Source: Actinoplanes flavus
GTDB taxonomy: Bacteria > Actinomycetota > Actinomycetes > Mycobacteriales > Micromonosporaceae
Direction: 5' to 3'
Assembly: GCF_017592555.1 (NCBI RefSeq)
Contig: NZ_JAGFNS010000010.1
Span: 230,407 to 294,406, forward strand
DNA length: 64,000 nucleotides
Position 1 is the first letter of the stretch. The number at the start of each line of letters is the position of its first letter. The notes under the pieces are model-generated. The model had not been told where the DNA came from and ran no database searches. It worked only from the letters and a program-made list of their open reading frames with translations. The position numbers and the translations under genes were made by a program. This document shows, piece by piece, positions 34,834 through 44,327 of this stretch.

Positions 34834-37806
34834 CTACGGGTGGCCATCGGCCTGGTCAGCGGCGTGCGGTGGCGCCGCGAGCCGGGCGGCCACCGCGGCA
34901 CGGCGCCCCACCCCGAGTTTGGCGTACACCCGGCCGACGTGCACCCCGACCGTGCCCACGCTGAGGAACAGTCGCTCGGCGATCTGCCGGTTGGTCAACC
35001 CTTCGGCGACCAACCCGGCCACCTCCGACTCCCGCGGGGTCAGCGCGCGGCGATCGCCGGGCCGCGGGCGGCGCGCGTTCATCCGCCGTTCGTCGCGGAG
35101 GGTGGCGTCGTGCAGCAGCGGCGCCTGTGCCGTGACGAAGCGGGAACGGGCGTCGGCGAAGCAGGCCCGTGCCTGCGCCGGGCGGCGCAGCACCGCCAGG
35201 GCATTCGCGGCGAGGTGATGGGCACGTCCGGCGGCGATGAGGTCGCCCGCCCGGTCCAGGAGTGTGCCCGCGGCCCGGGCCGCCTCGAGGGCGCCGGCCG
35301 GGTCGTCGCCGAGCAGGGCGTACCCGCGTGCCATGGCCGCGTGCGCCCGGCTCCGGCGCAGACTGCTACCGGCGGCCAGCCGGCCCGCGTGTTCGGCGGC
35401 GTTCCGGGCGGCATCGGTGTCTCCAGCCGCCGCGAACGCCGCCGCCCGAACCTCCCACCAGCGGATCCGCGACCCCGGATCGATGGTCGGCTTGTGTGGC
35501 CGGTCACCGGCCGACTCGAGGAGCCGGATCGCCGCCGCCGGGTCGCCGTCGAACAGGTGCGCGAGAGCGAAGATCGCCATCGAGCTCCAGGACAGGGGGT
35601 GCTGCTGCGCCCGGGCGTCGGCGAGTGCCCGCTCGCCCAGGTGCAGCGCGGCCGGTAGGTCACCACGCCACAGCGCGAGCCAGCTCTGGTGTTTGACCGC
35701 GGTTCCGCGCTGGGCCGCGCTGCCGGTGAGCAGCGCGGCGTCGTACTCGTTGTCGAAACACTCGGTTGCCCGGTCGCGGTCGCCGATCAACGCGTACGCG
35801 GTGCCCAGCTGCCCGTACAGGTCGGTGAGCACGTGTGCCGGCCGGTGCCGGTCGGCTACCGCGAGGACTCGGTTCAGGTGCCGGATGGCGTCCGGGATCC
35901 GCTCATGGGCGATCTCGGCGGCACCCACCCAGCTGAGCGGTTGCAGCACCTCCACCAGGTCGTCGTCGGGTAGACCGTCCAGGATCCGGGCCGCCTCGTC
36001 GAGCCGCGCCGCGCCGACGGTGGACGCGCCGGTGAGGTGACCCGCCATCGCGGCGAGCGCCAAGGCGCCGGCCAGCCGGGCCGGCCGGGCGTCTCGTCGG
36101 GCGTCGCGCAGCACCTGCCCGGTCCACCGGTCGGCCGCGGCGGGGTCGGAGCGCAGCACCGCGCAGGTGGCCAGGCCGGTCCGCAGCGTCGCCCCGGCGG
36201 CGCCCCGCGCCTCGGGACAGGTGGCGAGCTCCGCGGCCAGGAGCGCCTCCGCCTCCATCGCGTTGCCGAGCAACCGTTCCACGGTGGCGGCGAGTACGGC
36301 CACCCGGGCGCGCTTGTCCGCGGGGTGCCGCGGCAGGAGCGACAGCAAGGTGTGGACGCTGTCCCGGCCGCCGGACAGGTCCCCGGCCAGGGATTGCGCC
36401 TCGGCGTGCCGCACCAGCAGCTCCCACCGGACGGCGTCGGTGGTGGCGCCGGCAGGCAGCAGGCGCAGCGCGGTGGCCAGCCACCGGGCCGCCGTCGCCG
36501 GCCCCGCGGGCAGCACCGTCGCGGCGGCGTCGCTCAGCGTGGTGACGGCCGCGGCGTCGCCGGCCCCGGCGCAGCGTTCCAGGTGGTACGCCCGGACCGT
36601 ACCCGCCGCGCCACGCTCGGCGAGGGCCGCCGCGGCGCGGGCGTGCGCGGCTGTCCGCCAGCCGGCCGGCGCCGACGCGTAGGTGACGGTGTGCACCACC
36701 GGATGCCGGAACGGGAACGTCGCGATCCCGGGGACGGGCCGCAGCACGTCCCGGGCCGCGAGCCGGTCGAGCGCGGCGACGACATCCGGCGCCGGGCACT
36801 CGGCGACGGTGGACAGCAGATCGATGTCGGCCGCCGCGCCGGCCACCGCGACGGCGGCCGCGACGAGCCGCTCGGTCGGTGTCAACGTCGCCAGTTCGGC
36901 GGTGAGCGCCGACCAGACCGGGTCCGGCAGGCCGGCCTGATCCGGTGGGCGGTGGCCCCTGACCGGCTCGGGCGGCGCCACCTCGGCAACGGCTGACAGC
37001 GCTTTGAGATAGAGCGGATTTCCGGCGCTGGCCACATGCAGGTGCCGCCGGCGCCGCGGGGACAGCCGGTCAGGCAGCAGCGCCGCGGTCTCGTCCTCGG
37101 TCAGTGGCGGCAGATCCACGCGTACGCTCGTCCCGGTCACGGCGGCGTCGGCGAAAGCGCCGCGTAACCGGCTCGCCAACTGCCGTGGCCGGTACACCGC
37201 CACCAGCAGCACCGGTCCGGGCGGCGGATGCCTGAGCAGGTGCCCGAGCAACTCGGTCGTTCCCTCGTCGGCCCAGTGCACGTCGTCCAGCGCCACCACC
37301 AACGGCCCGTTCCCTGTCCCGGCGGCCAGCACGGCGAGCAGGTTCCGGGCGGCCCGGTGCACCCGGTAGCGCTGCGCCGCCGGAACCGGCTCCGGCGCAT
37401 CCGCCGGTCCCGGCAACCGCGGCCAGACGGCGCGCAGCACCGGAAGGTCGGCCCGCGCCGCCGCCAGCTGCGCGGCCCGCAGCCGGCTCACCACGTCCCC
37501 GAGAGCGTCGACCAGCAGGCCGTACGGGACGTGCCCGTCCGACTCGACGGCCTGCCCGGCACACACCTGAGCGCCGGCGCCGCGGGCATGTGCCAGAAAC
37601 CGGGCCAGCACGCTCGACTTGCCGATGCCCGGGTCACCGGTGACCTCGGCGACGGTCCACGCGCCGGCGGACGCCTGGTCGTACGCGGCACGCAGACGCC
37701 GCAACTCGGCGCCGCGCCCCACGAACGCCGTACCGGAGGGGTGACCGCTACTGCCTCGGGAGGGCCGGGGGTATGGCATTCGCCAGATGCTAAGCGGTCG
37801 GCACAT
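34834..37806 (-). CDS. LAL-type LuxR regulator with AAA and TPR-like domains
   Basis: A 990-residue transcriptional activator of the LAL class. Near the N terminus is an ATPase with Walker A EVTGDPGIGKSS and Walker B VVALDDVHWAD, then a long helical repeat region. The C-terminal LuxR helix-turn-helix is clear, with LTPRESEVAGLVAEGLTNRQIAERL followed by SVGTVGVHVGRVYAKLGV. Start ATG 37806 is preferred because GGAG lies seven bases upstream; ATG 37779 lacks a ribosome site. It probably responds to a small molecule and may control the divergent FG-GAP gene 76 bases away or distant targets; that is inference. Confidence 0.9.
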   Translation of the reverse strand: MCRPLSIWRMPYPRPSRGSSGHPSGTAFVGRGAELRRLRAAYDQASAGAWTVAEVTGDPGIGKSSVLARFLAHARGAGAQVCAGQAVESDGHVPYGLLVDALGDVVSRLRAAQLAAARADLPVLRAVWPRLPGPADAPEPVPAAQRYRVHRAARNLLAVLAAGTGNGPLVVALDDVHWADEGTTELLGHLLRHPPPGPVLLVAVYRPRQLASRLRGAFADAAVTGTSVRVDLPPLTEDETAALLPDRLSPRRRRHLHVASAGNPLYLKALSAVAEVAPPEPVRGHRPPDQAGLPDPVWSALTAELATLTPTERLVAAAVAVAGAAADIDLLSTVAECPAPDVVAALDRLAARDVLRPVPGIATFPFRHPVVHTVTYASAPAGWRTAAHARAAAALAERGAAGTVRAYHLERCAGAGDAAAVTTLSDAAATVLPAGPATAARWLATALRLLPAGATTDAVRWELLVRHAEAQSLAGDLSGGRDSVHTLLSLLPRHPADKRARVAVLAATVERLLGNAMEAEALLAAELATCPEARGAAGATLRTGLATCAVLRSDPAAADRWTGQVLRDARRDARPARLAGALALAAMAGHLTGASTVGAARLDEAARILDGLPDDDLVEVLQPLSWVGAAEIAHERIPDAIRHLNRVLAVADRHRPAHVLTDLYGQLGTAYALIGDRDRATECFDNEYDAALLTGSAAQRGTAVKHQSWLALWRGDLPAALHLGERALADARAQQHPLSWSSMAIFALAHLFDGDPAAAIRLLESAGDRPHKPTIDPGSRIRWWEVRAAAFAAAGDTDAARNAAEHAGRLAAGSSLRRSRAHAAMARGYALLGDDPAGALEAARAAGTLLDRAGDLIAAGRAHHLAANALAVLRRPAQARACFADARSRFVTAQAPLLHDATLRDERRMNARRPRPGDRRALTPRESEVAGLVAEGLTNRQIAERLFLSVGTVGVHVGRVYAKLGVGRRAAVAARLAAPPHAADQADGHP

Positions 37807-37882
37807 CGACAGACTCCATTGGCGGCACGCGCTGTGGCGCGCGGCACGCCGCGCGTCCGCAGCCGTAGACAGGAGGAAATCG

Positions 37883-39493
37883 ATGAGCGGGAAGCACCTT
37901 CTTCCCACGGTGGGACGACCGTTCCGCCTGCCGGCGGCCGTACGGGGGCGCGCGGCTGTAGCCGTCCTGGCCGTGACAGCGGCGTGCGCGACGGCGCCGG
38001 GAGCCGCCACCGCGGCACCGGGTTCCGCGCCGGTGACCGCGGCCGCCGCCAGCGTGCGCGCGGACTTCAACGGCGACGGATGGGCCGATCTGGCCGTCGG
38101 GGCGCCGGACGAGGACGTCGAGGACCAGAACGCGGCCGGCGCGGTGAACGTGATCTACGGCAGCCCCGTGGGCCTGGGCCGCAGCGGCAATCAGCTCCTT
38201 CACCAGGGGCACCTGGCCGGTACGGCGGAGGCCGGGGACCACTTCGGCAGCGCGGTGGCGGCGGGCGACTTCAACGGCGACGGCCGTACCGACCTCGCCA
38301 TCGGGGTGCCCGGCGAGGCGGTCGGCAACGCGCTCGGCGCGGGCGTGGTCAGCGTCGTCTACGGCAGCGCGGCCGGCTTGAAGACCACGGATGACCAGCT
38401 GTGGGACCAGGGCACGCTGGCCGGTGCGGTGGAGAGCGGCGATCACTTCGGCCACGCGCTGGCGGCCGCGGACTTCAACGGCGACGGCCGCGCCGACCTG
38501 GCCGTCGCGGCGCACCAGGACGACGTCGGTGACGTGCTGACGGCGGGCGCGGTCAACGTGATCTACGGCAGCGCGGCGGGCCTGCGCGCGGCCGGCAACC
38601 AGTTGTGGGACCAGGGTCCGCTGAACGGCACGGTGGAAGCCGGTGACATGTTCGGCGACGAACTGACCGCCGGTGACCTCAACGGCGACCGCCGCGCCGA
38701 CCTGATCGTCGGCGTGCCCTCGGACGACGTCGGCACCATCCACGACGCGGGCGCGGTCAACGTGATCTACGGCAGCGCGGCCGGGCTCGTCACCGCCGGC
38801 AACCAGCTGTGGACACAGCAGGAACTGGTCGACGCGGCCGAGCGCTTCGACCGGTTCGGCGCCGCGGTGACCGCCGGCGACTTCAACGGTGACGGCCGTG
38901 CCGACCTCGCCGTCGGCGTGGAGCAGGAGTACCTCGGCGACCTCAGCAACGCGGGCGCGGTCAATGTGATCTATGGCAGCGTCTCCGGATTGGGTACGGC
39001 GGGCAACCAGCTCTGGGATCAGGGGCCACTGGTGGGCACCCCGGACGACGGTGACTTCTTCGGATCCACGGTGACCAGCGGTGACTTCAACGGCGACGGC
39101 CACGCGGACCTGGCCGTCGGGGTGCCCGGTGAGGACGTGGGAACCCCCAACGCCGCCGGTGCGGTGAACGTGATCTACGGCAGCGCCTCCGGGCTCACCG
39201 CGAACCGGAACCAGTCCTGGGATCAGGGGGCACTGGCCGGCGTACCGGAAACGGGCGATGTCTTCGGCGACGCGGCGACGACCGGTGACTTCAACGGCGA
39301 CGGCCGCACCGACCTGGCCGTCGGGGCCTGGGGCGAGGACATCGGTGACGCCTCCGAGGCGGGTGCCGTCAACGTGGTCTACGGCAGCGCGACCGGGCTC
39401 GCCGCCGGCGGCAACCAGGTGTGGGACCAGAACGGGCTGACCGGCGTGGCGGAGCCGTACGACAACTTCGGAGCCGCCCTGGCCGCCGGCTGA
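37883..39493 (+). CDS. Secreted FG-GAP repeat protein
   Basis: A 536-residue exported protein. After a long signal peptide (cleavage near TAA-APG) come seven complete repeats of about 67 residues. Each starts with a calcium-binding DFNGDGRADLAVG loop and contains AGAVNVIYGS and NQLWDQG strings. Seven blades match one integrin-alpha-like beta-propeller. The fourth repeat has a weakened loop (DLNGDRRADL). AGGAGG at 37871-37876 fixes the start. It has no enzymatic domain; adhesion or matrix binding is likely. It ends 59 bases before the RTX-like gene and may be co-transcribed with it. Confidence 0.9.
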   Translation: MSGKHLLPTVGRPFRLPAAVRGRAAVAVLAVTAACATAPGAATAAPGSAPVTAAAASVRADFNGDGWADLAVGAPDEDVEDQNAAGAVNVIYGSPVGLGRSGNQLLHQGHLAGTAEAGDHFGSAVAAGDFNGDGRTDLAIGVPGEAVGNALGAGVVSVVYGSAAGLKTTDDQLWDQGTLAGAVESGDHFGHALAAADFNGDGRADLAVAAHQDDVGDVLTAGAVNVIYGSAAGLRAAGNQLWDQGPLNGTVEAGDMFGDELTAGDLNGDRRADLIVGVPSDDVGTIHDAGAVNVIYGSAAGLVTAGNQLWTQQELVDAAERFDRFGAAVTAGDFNGDGRADLAVGVEQEYLGDLSNAGAVNVIYGSVSGLGTAGNQLWDQGPLVGTPDDGDFFGSTVTSGDFNGDGHADLAVGVPGEDVGTPNAAGAVNVIYGSASGLTANRNQSWDQGALAGVPETGDVFGDAATTGDFNGDGRTDLAVGAWGEDIGDASEAGAVNVVYGSATGLAAGGNQVWDQNGLTGVAEPYDNFGAALAAG

Positions 39494-39552
39494 CCCGGCC
39501 TATCGACGACTTCTTTTCGACGGACACCACCATGAGGAGGGAACACCTACCA

Positions 39553-40329
39553 ATGAACCGCCATCAAGCCAGGATCCGTACGCTGACGGCCGTCACGCTG
39601 CTCAGCGGGGCGGGCCTGCTTCTCCCCACCGCCGGCGCGCAGGCTGTCGTCACCTGTGCCGGCCTCACCGCCACCATCACCGGCACCGCCGGCATCGACA
39701 CCCTCCGCGGCACCGCGAACCGTGACGTCATCGCCGCGCTCGGCGGCAACGACACGGTGGAAGGGCTCGGCGGTGACGATGTCATCTGCGGTGGAGCCGG
39801 CAACGACACACTCATCGGCGGAACCGGCAACGACACGCTCAACGGCGAGGACGGAAGCGACACCGCACGGTCGCTGAACGTCGCGGACGGCGCCGACCGG
39901 TTCTCCGGCGGACCGGGATCCGACCTCGGCACCTACGCGGATCGCACCGCGGACGTGAACATCAGCCTCAACGGCATCGCCGACGACGGCGTCACCGGTG
40001 AGGGAGACAACTTCCTCACCGATGTCGAGAACGCGCAGACCGGCTCGGGCGACGACCTCGTCGCCGGCAATGTCGCCGACAACCTCCTGGTCGGAGGAGT
40101 CGGCGACGACGACCTGCTCGGTGGTGGCGGCGACGACGAGCTGCTCGGCGCATCCGGGGCCGACGAGCTCTTCGGCGGACTCGGCAGCGACGAGCTCTTC
40201 GGCGGAAGCGGCAGCGACACCCTGTCGGCGGACGACGGCGTGTCCGCCAACGACACCTCCGACGGCGGCGACGGCTCCGACAAGTGCACGTCCGATGCCG
40301 GCGACGTGAAACGCAACTGCGAGTCCTGA
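39553..40329 (+). CDS. Secreted RTX-like calcium-binding repeat protein
   Basis: A 258-residue exported protein: signal peptide (TAVTLLSGAGLLLPTAGAQA), then a beta-roll of hemolysin-type nonapeptides such as GGNDTVEGLGGDD, GGAGNDTLIGG and GGLGSDELFGG in two blocks. The blocks are separated by a segment with YADRTADVNISLNG, and the protein ends with a disulfide-type CTSD...NCES tail. It has no toxin domain, so it is a structural or calcium-binding protein. ATG 39553 is favoured for the clean signal peptide; an in-frame ATG at 39532 adds seven residues. Unlike Gram-negative RTX proteins it uses a Sec signal peptide. Confidence 0.88.
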   Translation: MNRHQARIRTLTAVTLLSGAGLLLPTAGAQAVVTCAGLTATITGTAGIDTLRGTANRDVIAALGGNDTVEGLGGDDVICGGAGNDTLIGGTGNDTLNGEDGSDTARSLNVADGADRFSGGPGSDLGTYADRTADVNISLNGIADDGVTGEGDNFLTDVENAQTGSGDDLVAGNVADNLLVGGVGDDDLLGGGGDDELLGASGADELFGGLGSDELFGGSGSDTLSADDGVSANDTSDGGDGSDKCTSDAGDVKRNCES

Positions 40330-40345
40330 CGTACGAAACGGGGGA

Positions 40346-40376
40346 CGGCCACCGGTGCGAGTCGCACCGGTGGCCG
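40346..40376. terminator. Bidirectional hairpin terminator
   Basis: A perfect 13-bp stem (40346-40358 with 40364-40376) with a 5-base loop lies between the convergent ends at 40329 and 40413. Confidence 0.8.
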
Positions 40377-40412
40377 CCGGGTTCACCTCAGTGGTGCCAT
40401 GACTTCAACGGA

Positions 40413-42641
40413 TCAGGGGTACGCCACGACGTTGCGCGGCGTGGTGTTGCCGGCCGGGTTGGGGACGGCGCCGCCGACGTCGTTGACGACGTTGGCGATG
40501 GTGCCGACGTCACCGAGCGACACGGTCAGGACACTGCGGAGCCGGACACCCGACCGGTTCGGCACCTCGAACGCCCGGTCCACCCGCACGCTCGGGTTGA
40601 CGTTGAAGTAGGCGTAGGAGCCGCCGCCCCACAGCTCGTGGTCGGTGACGGTGTCGGCGACCTTGTAGGCGGCGTACCCGTTCCCGCGGGGCCCGATCCA
40701 GGCGGCCTGGTTGGGTACGTCGTACGGCTTCTCGTTCTGGAAGAAGATCGTCCGCCCGCGGTTGCCGTTCCAGATCACCTCGTACTTCTGGTAGTGCTCG
40801 ACGAACAGGCCGGTGGCCAGGACGTCGTCGCCGTTGACGAGCAGGCCGGTGTCGCCGGTGTTGACCGTCCAGCCGGTGGGCGCGCCGCCGTGGTCGGCCC
40901 GCCAGGCCCAGATGTGGTCGATGATCGTGTCGTCGCTGTGCACGGCGAGGGTGGTGGTGGCCTTGCCCTGGACGCTGCTGCCGATCCGGAAGAAGACGTC
41001 CTGCACGCTGATCGGGTTCGCGGCGTGGTCGGTGTGCACGCCGGTGCGCCCGACGCTCATCAGGGTGGCGCTGTTGGTCGTACCCGCGTCGAAGGTCAGA
41101 CCGCTGACCTTGACCCCGTCGACGTCGGCGACGTTCAGCGCCTCGACCCCGCCGGTCGGGATCAGCGTCGGGAAGCCGATGCCGGTGACGACGGTGTTGG
41201 CGCGGGTGACCCGGATGGTGTCGTTGAGGGTGTACGTGCCCGGGGTGAAGAACAGGTTCAGGCCCTGGGCCAGTGCCGAGTTGATCCGGGCGGCGCTGTC
41301 ACCGGGCTTGGCGACGTAGAACTCCCGCATCGGAATCGACGTGCCGGCCGTGTTCGGCCAGTTGGCGCCCGCGGAGTTGCGCCGCAGCGCGGGTACGAAG
41401 ACACGGTAGAGACCGGCGCTGTCGACGTACAGGAAAGGCTTCTCCCGCGTCACCGGCGTGGTCGCCAGGGTGGTGTGCGGCGGGTTCGGGAAGGCGTTCG
41501 CCGGGGCGCCCTGGACCCCGGAGTACACCATGTTCCAGACACCGCCGTCCCAGCGCGCGATCCGGCTGTCCCGGGTGTACCACTGCTGCTGGGAACCGGA
41601 GGAGACGACGCCGTCGACCACCGAGTCGGCCAGGTAGCCGCCGCTGGAGTAGCCCTGCCCGTTGTCCTGGTTCGACGGCGCCAAGGTCAGGTTGCCCTTG
41701 ATGTGCACCCGGCGCATCGGGGCGGCCTGGGAGACCGCCCACCGGTTGGTGCCGCCCTCGGGCACGATCGACAGGTTCTCCATGCTGCGCCAGAAGTTCT
41801 GCGTCGCGTTGGACTCGTCGCCATAGTTCCAGCCGGAGTCGACGTTGACGGCGCCGTTGATCGTCACGTCGTCGGGGTTGAGACCGAGACCGGCCAGGGT
41901 GGTGTAGAACCCGACGTTGGCCCACACCCGCCCGTACGTGCCGGGCTTGAACAGGAACACGTGGCGCTGGGAGCCGAACTGCGCGGTCGGGCTGCGCAGC
42001 TGCGCGTTGAACGCCTGGTCCACCGCCGACTGGATGGTCGACGCCGGTGTGGACGGCTCGAAGATCCGCACGTTGGGGCCCAGGTCGGGGGTGTCCGAGG
42101 TGGGCAGCGACGGGTTGGTTCCGCCTCCGCCGAAGACCTGGAACTCCCAGAGCGAATATCCGTACGGGGTGGCGCGGGTGGTGCCGTTCATCCGCACGTA
42201 CCGGCCGCTTCCGGTGACGTTCAGGGTCTGCGAGCCGTTCTGGCCCACCGTGACCGGGCTGATGTTCGTCCAGGTGCTGCCGTTGTCCGACGTCTGAATG
42301 GTGAAGGCGGAGGCGTAGGCCGCCTCCCAGTTCAGCACGACCTGGCTGATCGACTGGGTGCTGCCCAGGTCGACCTGCAGCCACTGCGGGTCGGCGAACG
42401 TGCTGGACCAGCGGGTGCCGGTGTTGCCGTCGACCGCGGCGGACGCGGGGAAGGCGGCGCTCTCGAGGGACGAGGCGGTGGCCGGCTTGCCCTGCGAGAG
42501 CAGGGTGTCCGCGGCACTGGCGTCGGTGGCGACCGAGACGACGGTGGTGCCGAGGGTCGCGGCGAGGACGGTGCTCAGCACGATGCGCCCGCGGCGGCGG
42601 AGTGTCCGCGGTGGTGGGGAAGTCAGTGTCGGGGGTGTCAT
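40413..42641 (-). CDS. Secreted F5/8 (discoidin) plus right-handed beta-helix protein
   Basis: A 742-residue exported protein. A signal peptide (to about residue 44, DASA-ADT) is followed by an F5/8-type carbohydrate-binding domain (about 45-175: RWSSTFADPQWLQVDLGS, GRYVRMNGTTR, YSLWEFQVFG). The large C-terminal part is rich in short strands (DVTINGAVNV, VKVSGLTFDAGTTN, FVEHYQKYEVIWNGN), typical of pectate-lyase-like parallel beta-helices. It is probably a polysaccharide lyase or glycosidase; no catalytic residue is assignable. A LacI-type palindrome lies about 80 bases upstream of the start, which fits control by a sugar. Confidence 0.85.
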   Translation of the reverse strand: MTPPTLTSPPPRTLRRRGRIVLSTVLAATLGTTVVSVATDASAADTLLSQGKPATASSLESAAFPASAAVDGNTGTRWSSTFADPQWLQVDLGSTQSISQVVLNWEAAYASAFTIQTSDNGSTWTNISPVTVGQNGSQTLNVTGSGRYVRMNGTTRATPYGYSLWEFQVFGGGGTNPSLPTSDTPDLGPNVRIFEPSTPASTIQSAVDQAFNAQLRSPTAQFGSQRHVFLFKPGTYGRVWANVGFYTTLAGLGLNPDDVTINGAVNVDSGWNYGDESNATQNFWRSMENLSIVPEGGTNRWAVSQAAPMRRVHIKGNLTLAPSNQDNGQGYSSGGYLADSVVDGVVSSGSQQQWYTRDSRIARWDGGVWNMVYSGVQGAPANAFPNPPHTTLATTPVTREKPFLYVDSAGLYRVFVPALRRNSAGANWPNTAGTSIPMREFYVAKPGDSAARINSALAQGLNLFFTPGTYTLNDTIRVTRANTVVTGIGFPTLIPTGGVEALNVADVDGVKVSGLTFDAGTTNSATLMSVGRTGVHTDHAANPISVQDVFFRIGSSVQGKATTTLAVHSDDTIIDHIWAWRADHGGAPTGWTVNTGDTGLLVNGDDVLATGLFVEHYQKYEVIWNGNRGRTIFFQNEKPYDVPNQAAWIGPRGNGYAAYKVADTVTDHELWGGGSYAYFNVNPSVRVDRAFEVPNRSGVRLRSVLTVSLGDVGTIANVVNDVGGAVPNPAGNTTPRNVVAYP

Positions 42642-43208
42642 GGACCTGCCTGTCGGACGGGTTGCCGCGCGCCCGTGAGGACAGACGTACGGCGGGGCGG
42701 GATGGCATGCGGCACCGCTCAGAGAGCGCTCTCCGGTGGAGTGAATTGTTACCTCGGCGTTGCGGTTCGTCAATATGCCGAAAACAAATGACCGGTTGCG
42801 CCGGAATGGAGATGGGGGAGGAAAACTCTCGAGAAAAGTGTTATTGAGCGCATCGGGCCTGGTGGCGGGAGCCGGCGGGCCTGCGCGAGGTCCCGAACGA
42901 GGCCGTCGTCGACCTCGGTCGTCCAGCCTCGCCTGCCGCTTCGAGCCGGTCACTCCGGGCCGTCGGCGGCGCGGCGGCGGGTGTGGTGGGTAGGAGACCC
43001 GGACGAGGCCGCGATCCCCTCGGGGCCGATGCCTTGGGGCGTGCCGCGTCGGCGATCGCGACCCGAAGGCGTTCCTCGACGGTCGCGCCCCTGCCCGAAG
43101 CGGCTCGGCGGCCTTCCTCCGGGCCGGCTCTCGTTAGGATGACTCGCCGCTTTTCCGGCGCCCTGTCATGGGATGCTGGAACGGCAACAGCATGGAATCG
43201 AGGCGACT
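42642..43208 (+). other. Gene-free interval with one operator-like palindrome
   Basis: I find no credible gene in these 567 bases on either strand. They contain the palindrome at 42722-42733, an AT-richer patch at about 42740-42790 that probably holds the minus-strand promoter, and coding-like GC-rich sequence without start or homology, perhaps decayed. Confidence 0.5.
42722..42733. promoter_or_regulatory. LacI-family operator-like palindrome
   Basis: GAGAGCGCTCTC is a perfect 12-base palindrome with the central GCGC of LacI-family sugar-repressor sites (CebR-type sites read as inverted GGGAGCGCTCCC). It lies 81 bases upstream of the F5/8-beta-helix gene start. No LacI gene is in the window, so the repressor would act in trans. 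Confidence 0.55.
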
Positions 43209-44327
43209 ATGGAACACGCCCGACAACGCGCCGATGCCGGCATGTCGCTGACGCGCCGCGGCCTCGTCATCGCCGGCTTGGGCGCCACCGCCGCCCTGGC
43301 CGGGCTCGCCGGGGGAACCACCGAGAAGGCGCTGGGATTCTCGGCGCTCCAGCAACAGCCGCAGCCCGACTGGCGTTTCTGTGGCAAGTGCAATGGGATG
43401 TTCTTTTCCGGTCGTGACGGTTCCTATTACCGTGAGAATCAGCGTTGTCCGGCCAGTGGTCTGCATGAGCCGATGGGTTTCAACTTCGTGCTGCCGCACG
43501 ATGTGCCGGGGTCGGCGACCGCGCAGCCTGACTGGCGTTTCTGTGGCAAGTGCAATGGGATGTTCTTTTCCGGTCGTGACGGTTCCTATTACCGTGAGAA
43601 TCAGCGTTGTCCGGCTAGTGGTCTGCATGAGCCGATGGGTTTCAACTTCGTGCTGCCGCACGATGTGCCGGGGTCGGCGACCGCGCAGCCTGACTGGCGT
43701 TTCTGTGGCAAGTGCAATGGGATGTTCTTTTCCGGTCGTGACGGTTCCTATTACCGTGAGAATCAGCGTTGTCCGGCCAGCGGTCTGCACGAACCGATGG
43801 GATACAACTTCGTGCTGCCGCACCAGGGAATCGTCCCCGACGGGTCGGCGCCGCTGAGCCCGGCCGAGCAGCAGGTCCTCGACGAGGTCAACGCGATCCA
43901 CCGCGAGTCGTGCGGCACGGCGCTGACGGTCGATCCGCGGTTGGTCGGCGTGGCCCGCAGGCACGCCGACGACCTGTCCCGGCATCCCGGGCCGCCCGGC
44001 CTGTGGGAGAAGGGCGACGCCAACAGGCAGGGCCACGTCGGCTCCGACGGCAGCGACGCCGCCACCCGGATCTCCCGGGAAGTCGGCCGGGCCGGCACCG
44101 AGAACGCCTACGTCCGCTATTACACCGGCAGCGCACCCGCGCCCGAAGTCCGCCACGCGCTCGACTACTGGCGGAACAGCCCGGGCCACAACGCCACGAT
44201 GCGAAACTGCGCCTATCGCACCACCGGCGTCGGGGTGGCCGTCGGCAAAGGCTTCGTCCCCGTCGGCCAGCCCAATGCCGGCTCCCCGGCGACCCTCCAC
44301 TACTTCATCCAGACGTTCGCCTCATGA
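43209..44327 (+). CDS. Tat-exported CAP-domain protein with three cysteine-rich repeats
   Basis: A 372-residue exported protein. The leader MSLTRRGLVIAGLGATAALA (about residues 12-31) carries a twin-arginine motif. Next come three nearly identical 54-residue units starting WRFCGKCNGMFF, each with CxxC, a later Cys and a His (RCPASGLHEP), a zinc-ribbon-like arrangement. The C-terminal 150 residues are a CAP/SCP domain (VNAIHRESCG, HADDLSR, GTENAY, YWRNSPGHNATM). The ATG at 43209 has GAGG six bases upstream. CAP domains bind lipids or act as peptidases in some families; here a secreted envelope role is likely. Repeat codon use is less GC-rich than the neighbours. Confidence 0.88.
   Translation: MEHARQRADAGMSLTRRGLVIAGLGATAALAGLAGGTTEKALGFSALQQQPQPDWRFCGKCNGMFFSGRDGSYYRENQRCPASGLHEPMGFNFVLPHDVPGSATAQPDWRFCGKCNGMFFSGRDGSYYRENQRCPASGLHEPMGFNFVLPHDVPGSATAQPDWRFCGKCNGMFFSGRDGSYYRENQRCPASGLHEPMGYNFVLPHQGIVPDGSAPLSPAEQQVLDEVNAIHRESCGTALTVDPRLVGVARRHADDLSRHPGPPGLWEKGDANRQGHVGSDGSDAATRISREVGRAGTENAYVRYYTGSAPAPEVRHALDYWRNSPGHNATMRNCAYRTTGVGVAVGKGFVPVGQPNAGSPATLHYFIQTFAS
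43368..43829 (+). repeat. Three tandem 162-bp in-frame repeats
   Basis: Copies start at 43368, 43530 and 43692, exactly 162 bases apart. Copies 1 and 2 differ at only a few positions (for example one C/T in the GCC/GCT Ala codon); copy 3 diverges towards its 3' end. Near-identity at DNA level indicates recent duplication or gene conversion. Confidence 0.95.

Noticed and set aside
42983..43417. A 144-residue protein on the plus strand
   Set aside because: It overlaps the CAP gene in another frame and has only shadow composition.
43368..43829. CRISPR array
   Set aside because: The repeats are 162 bases long, in frame, contiguous without spacers and encode protein.
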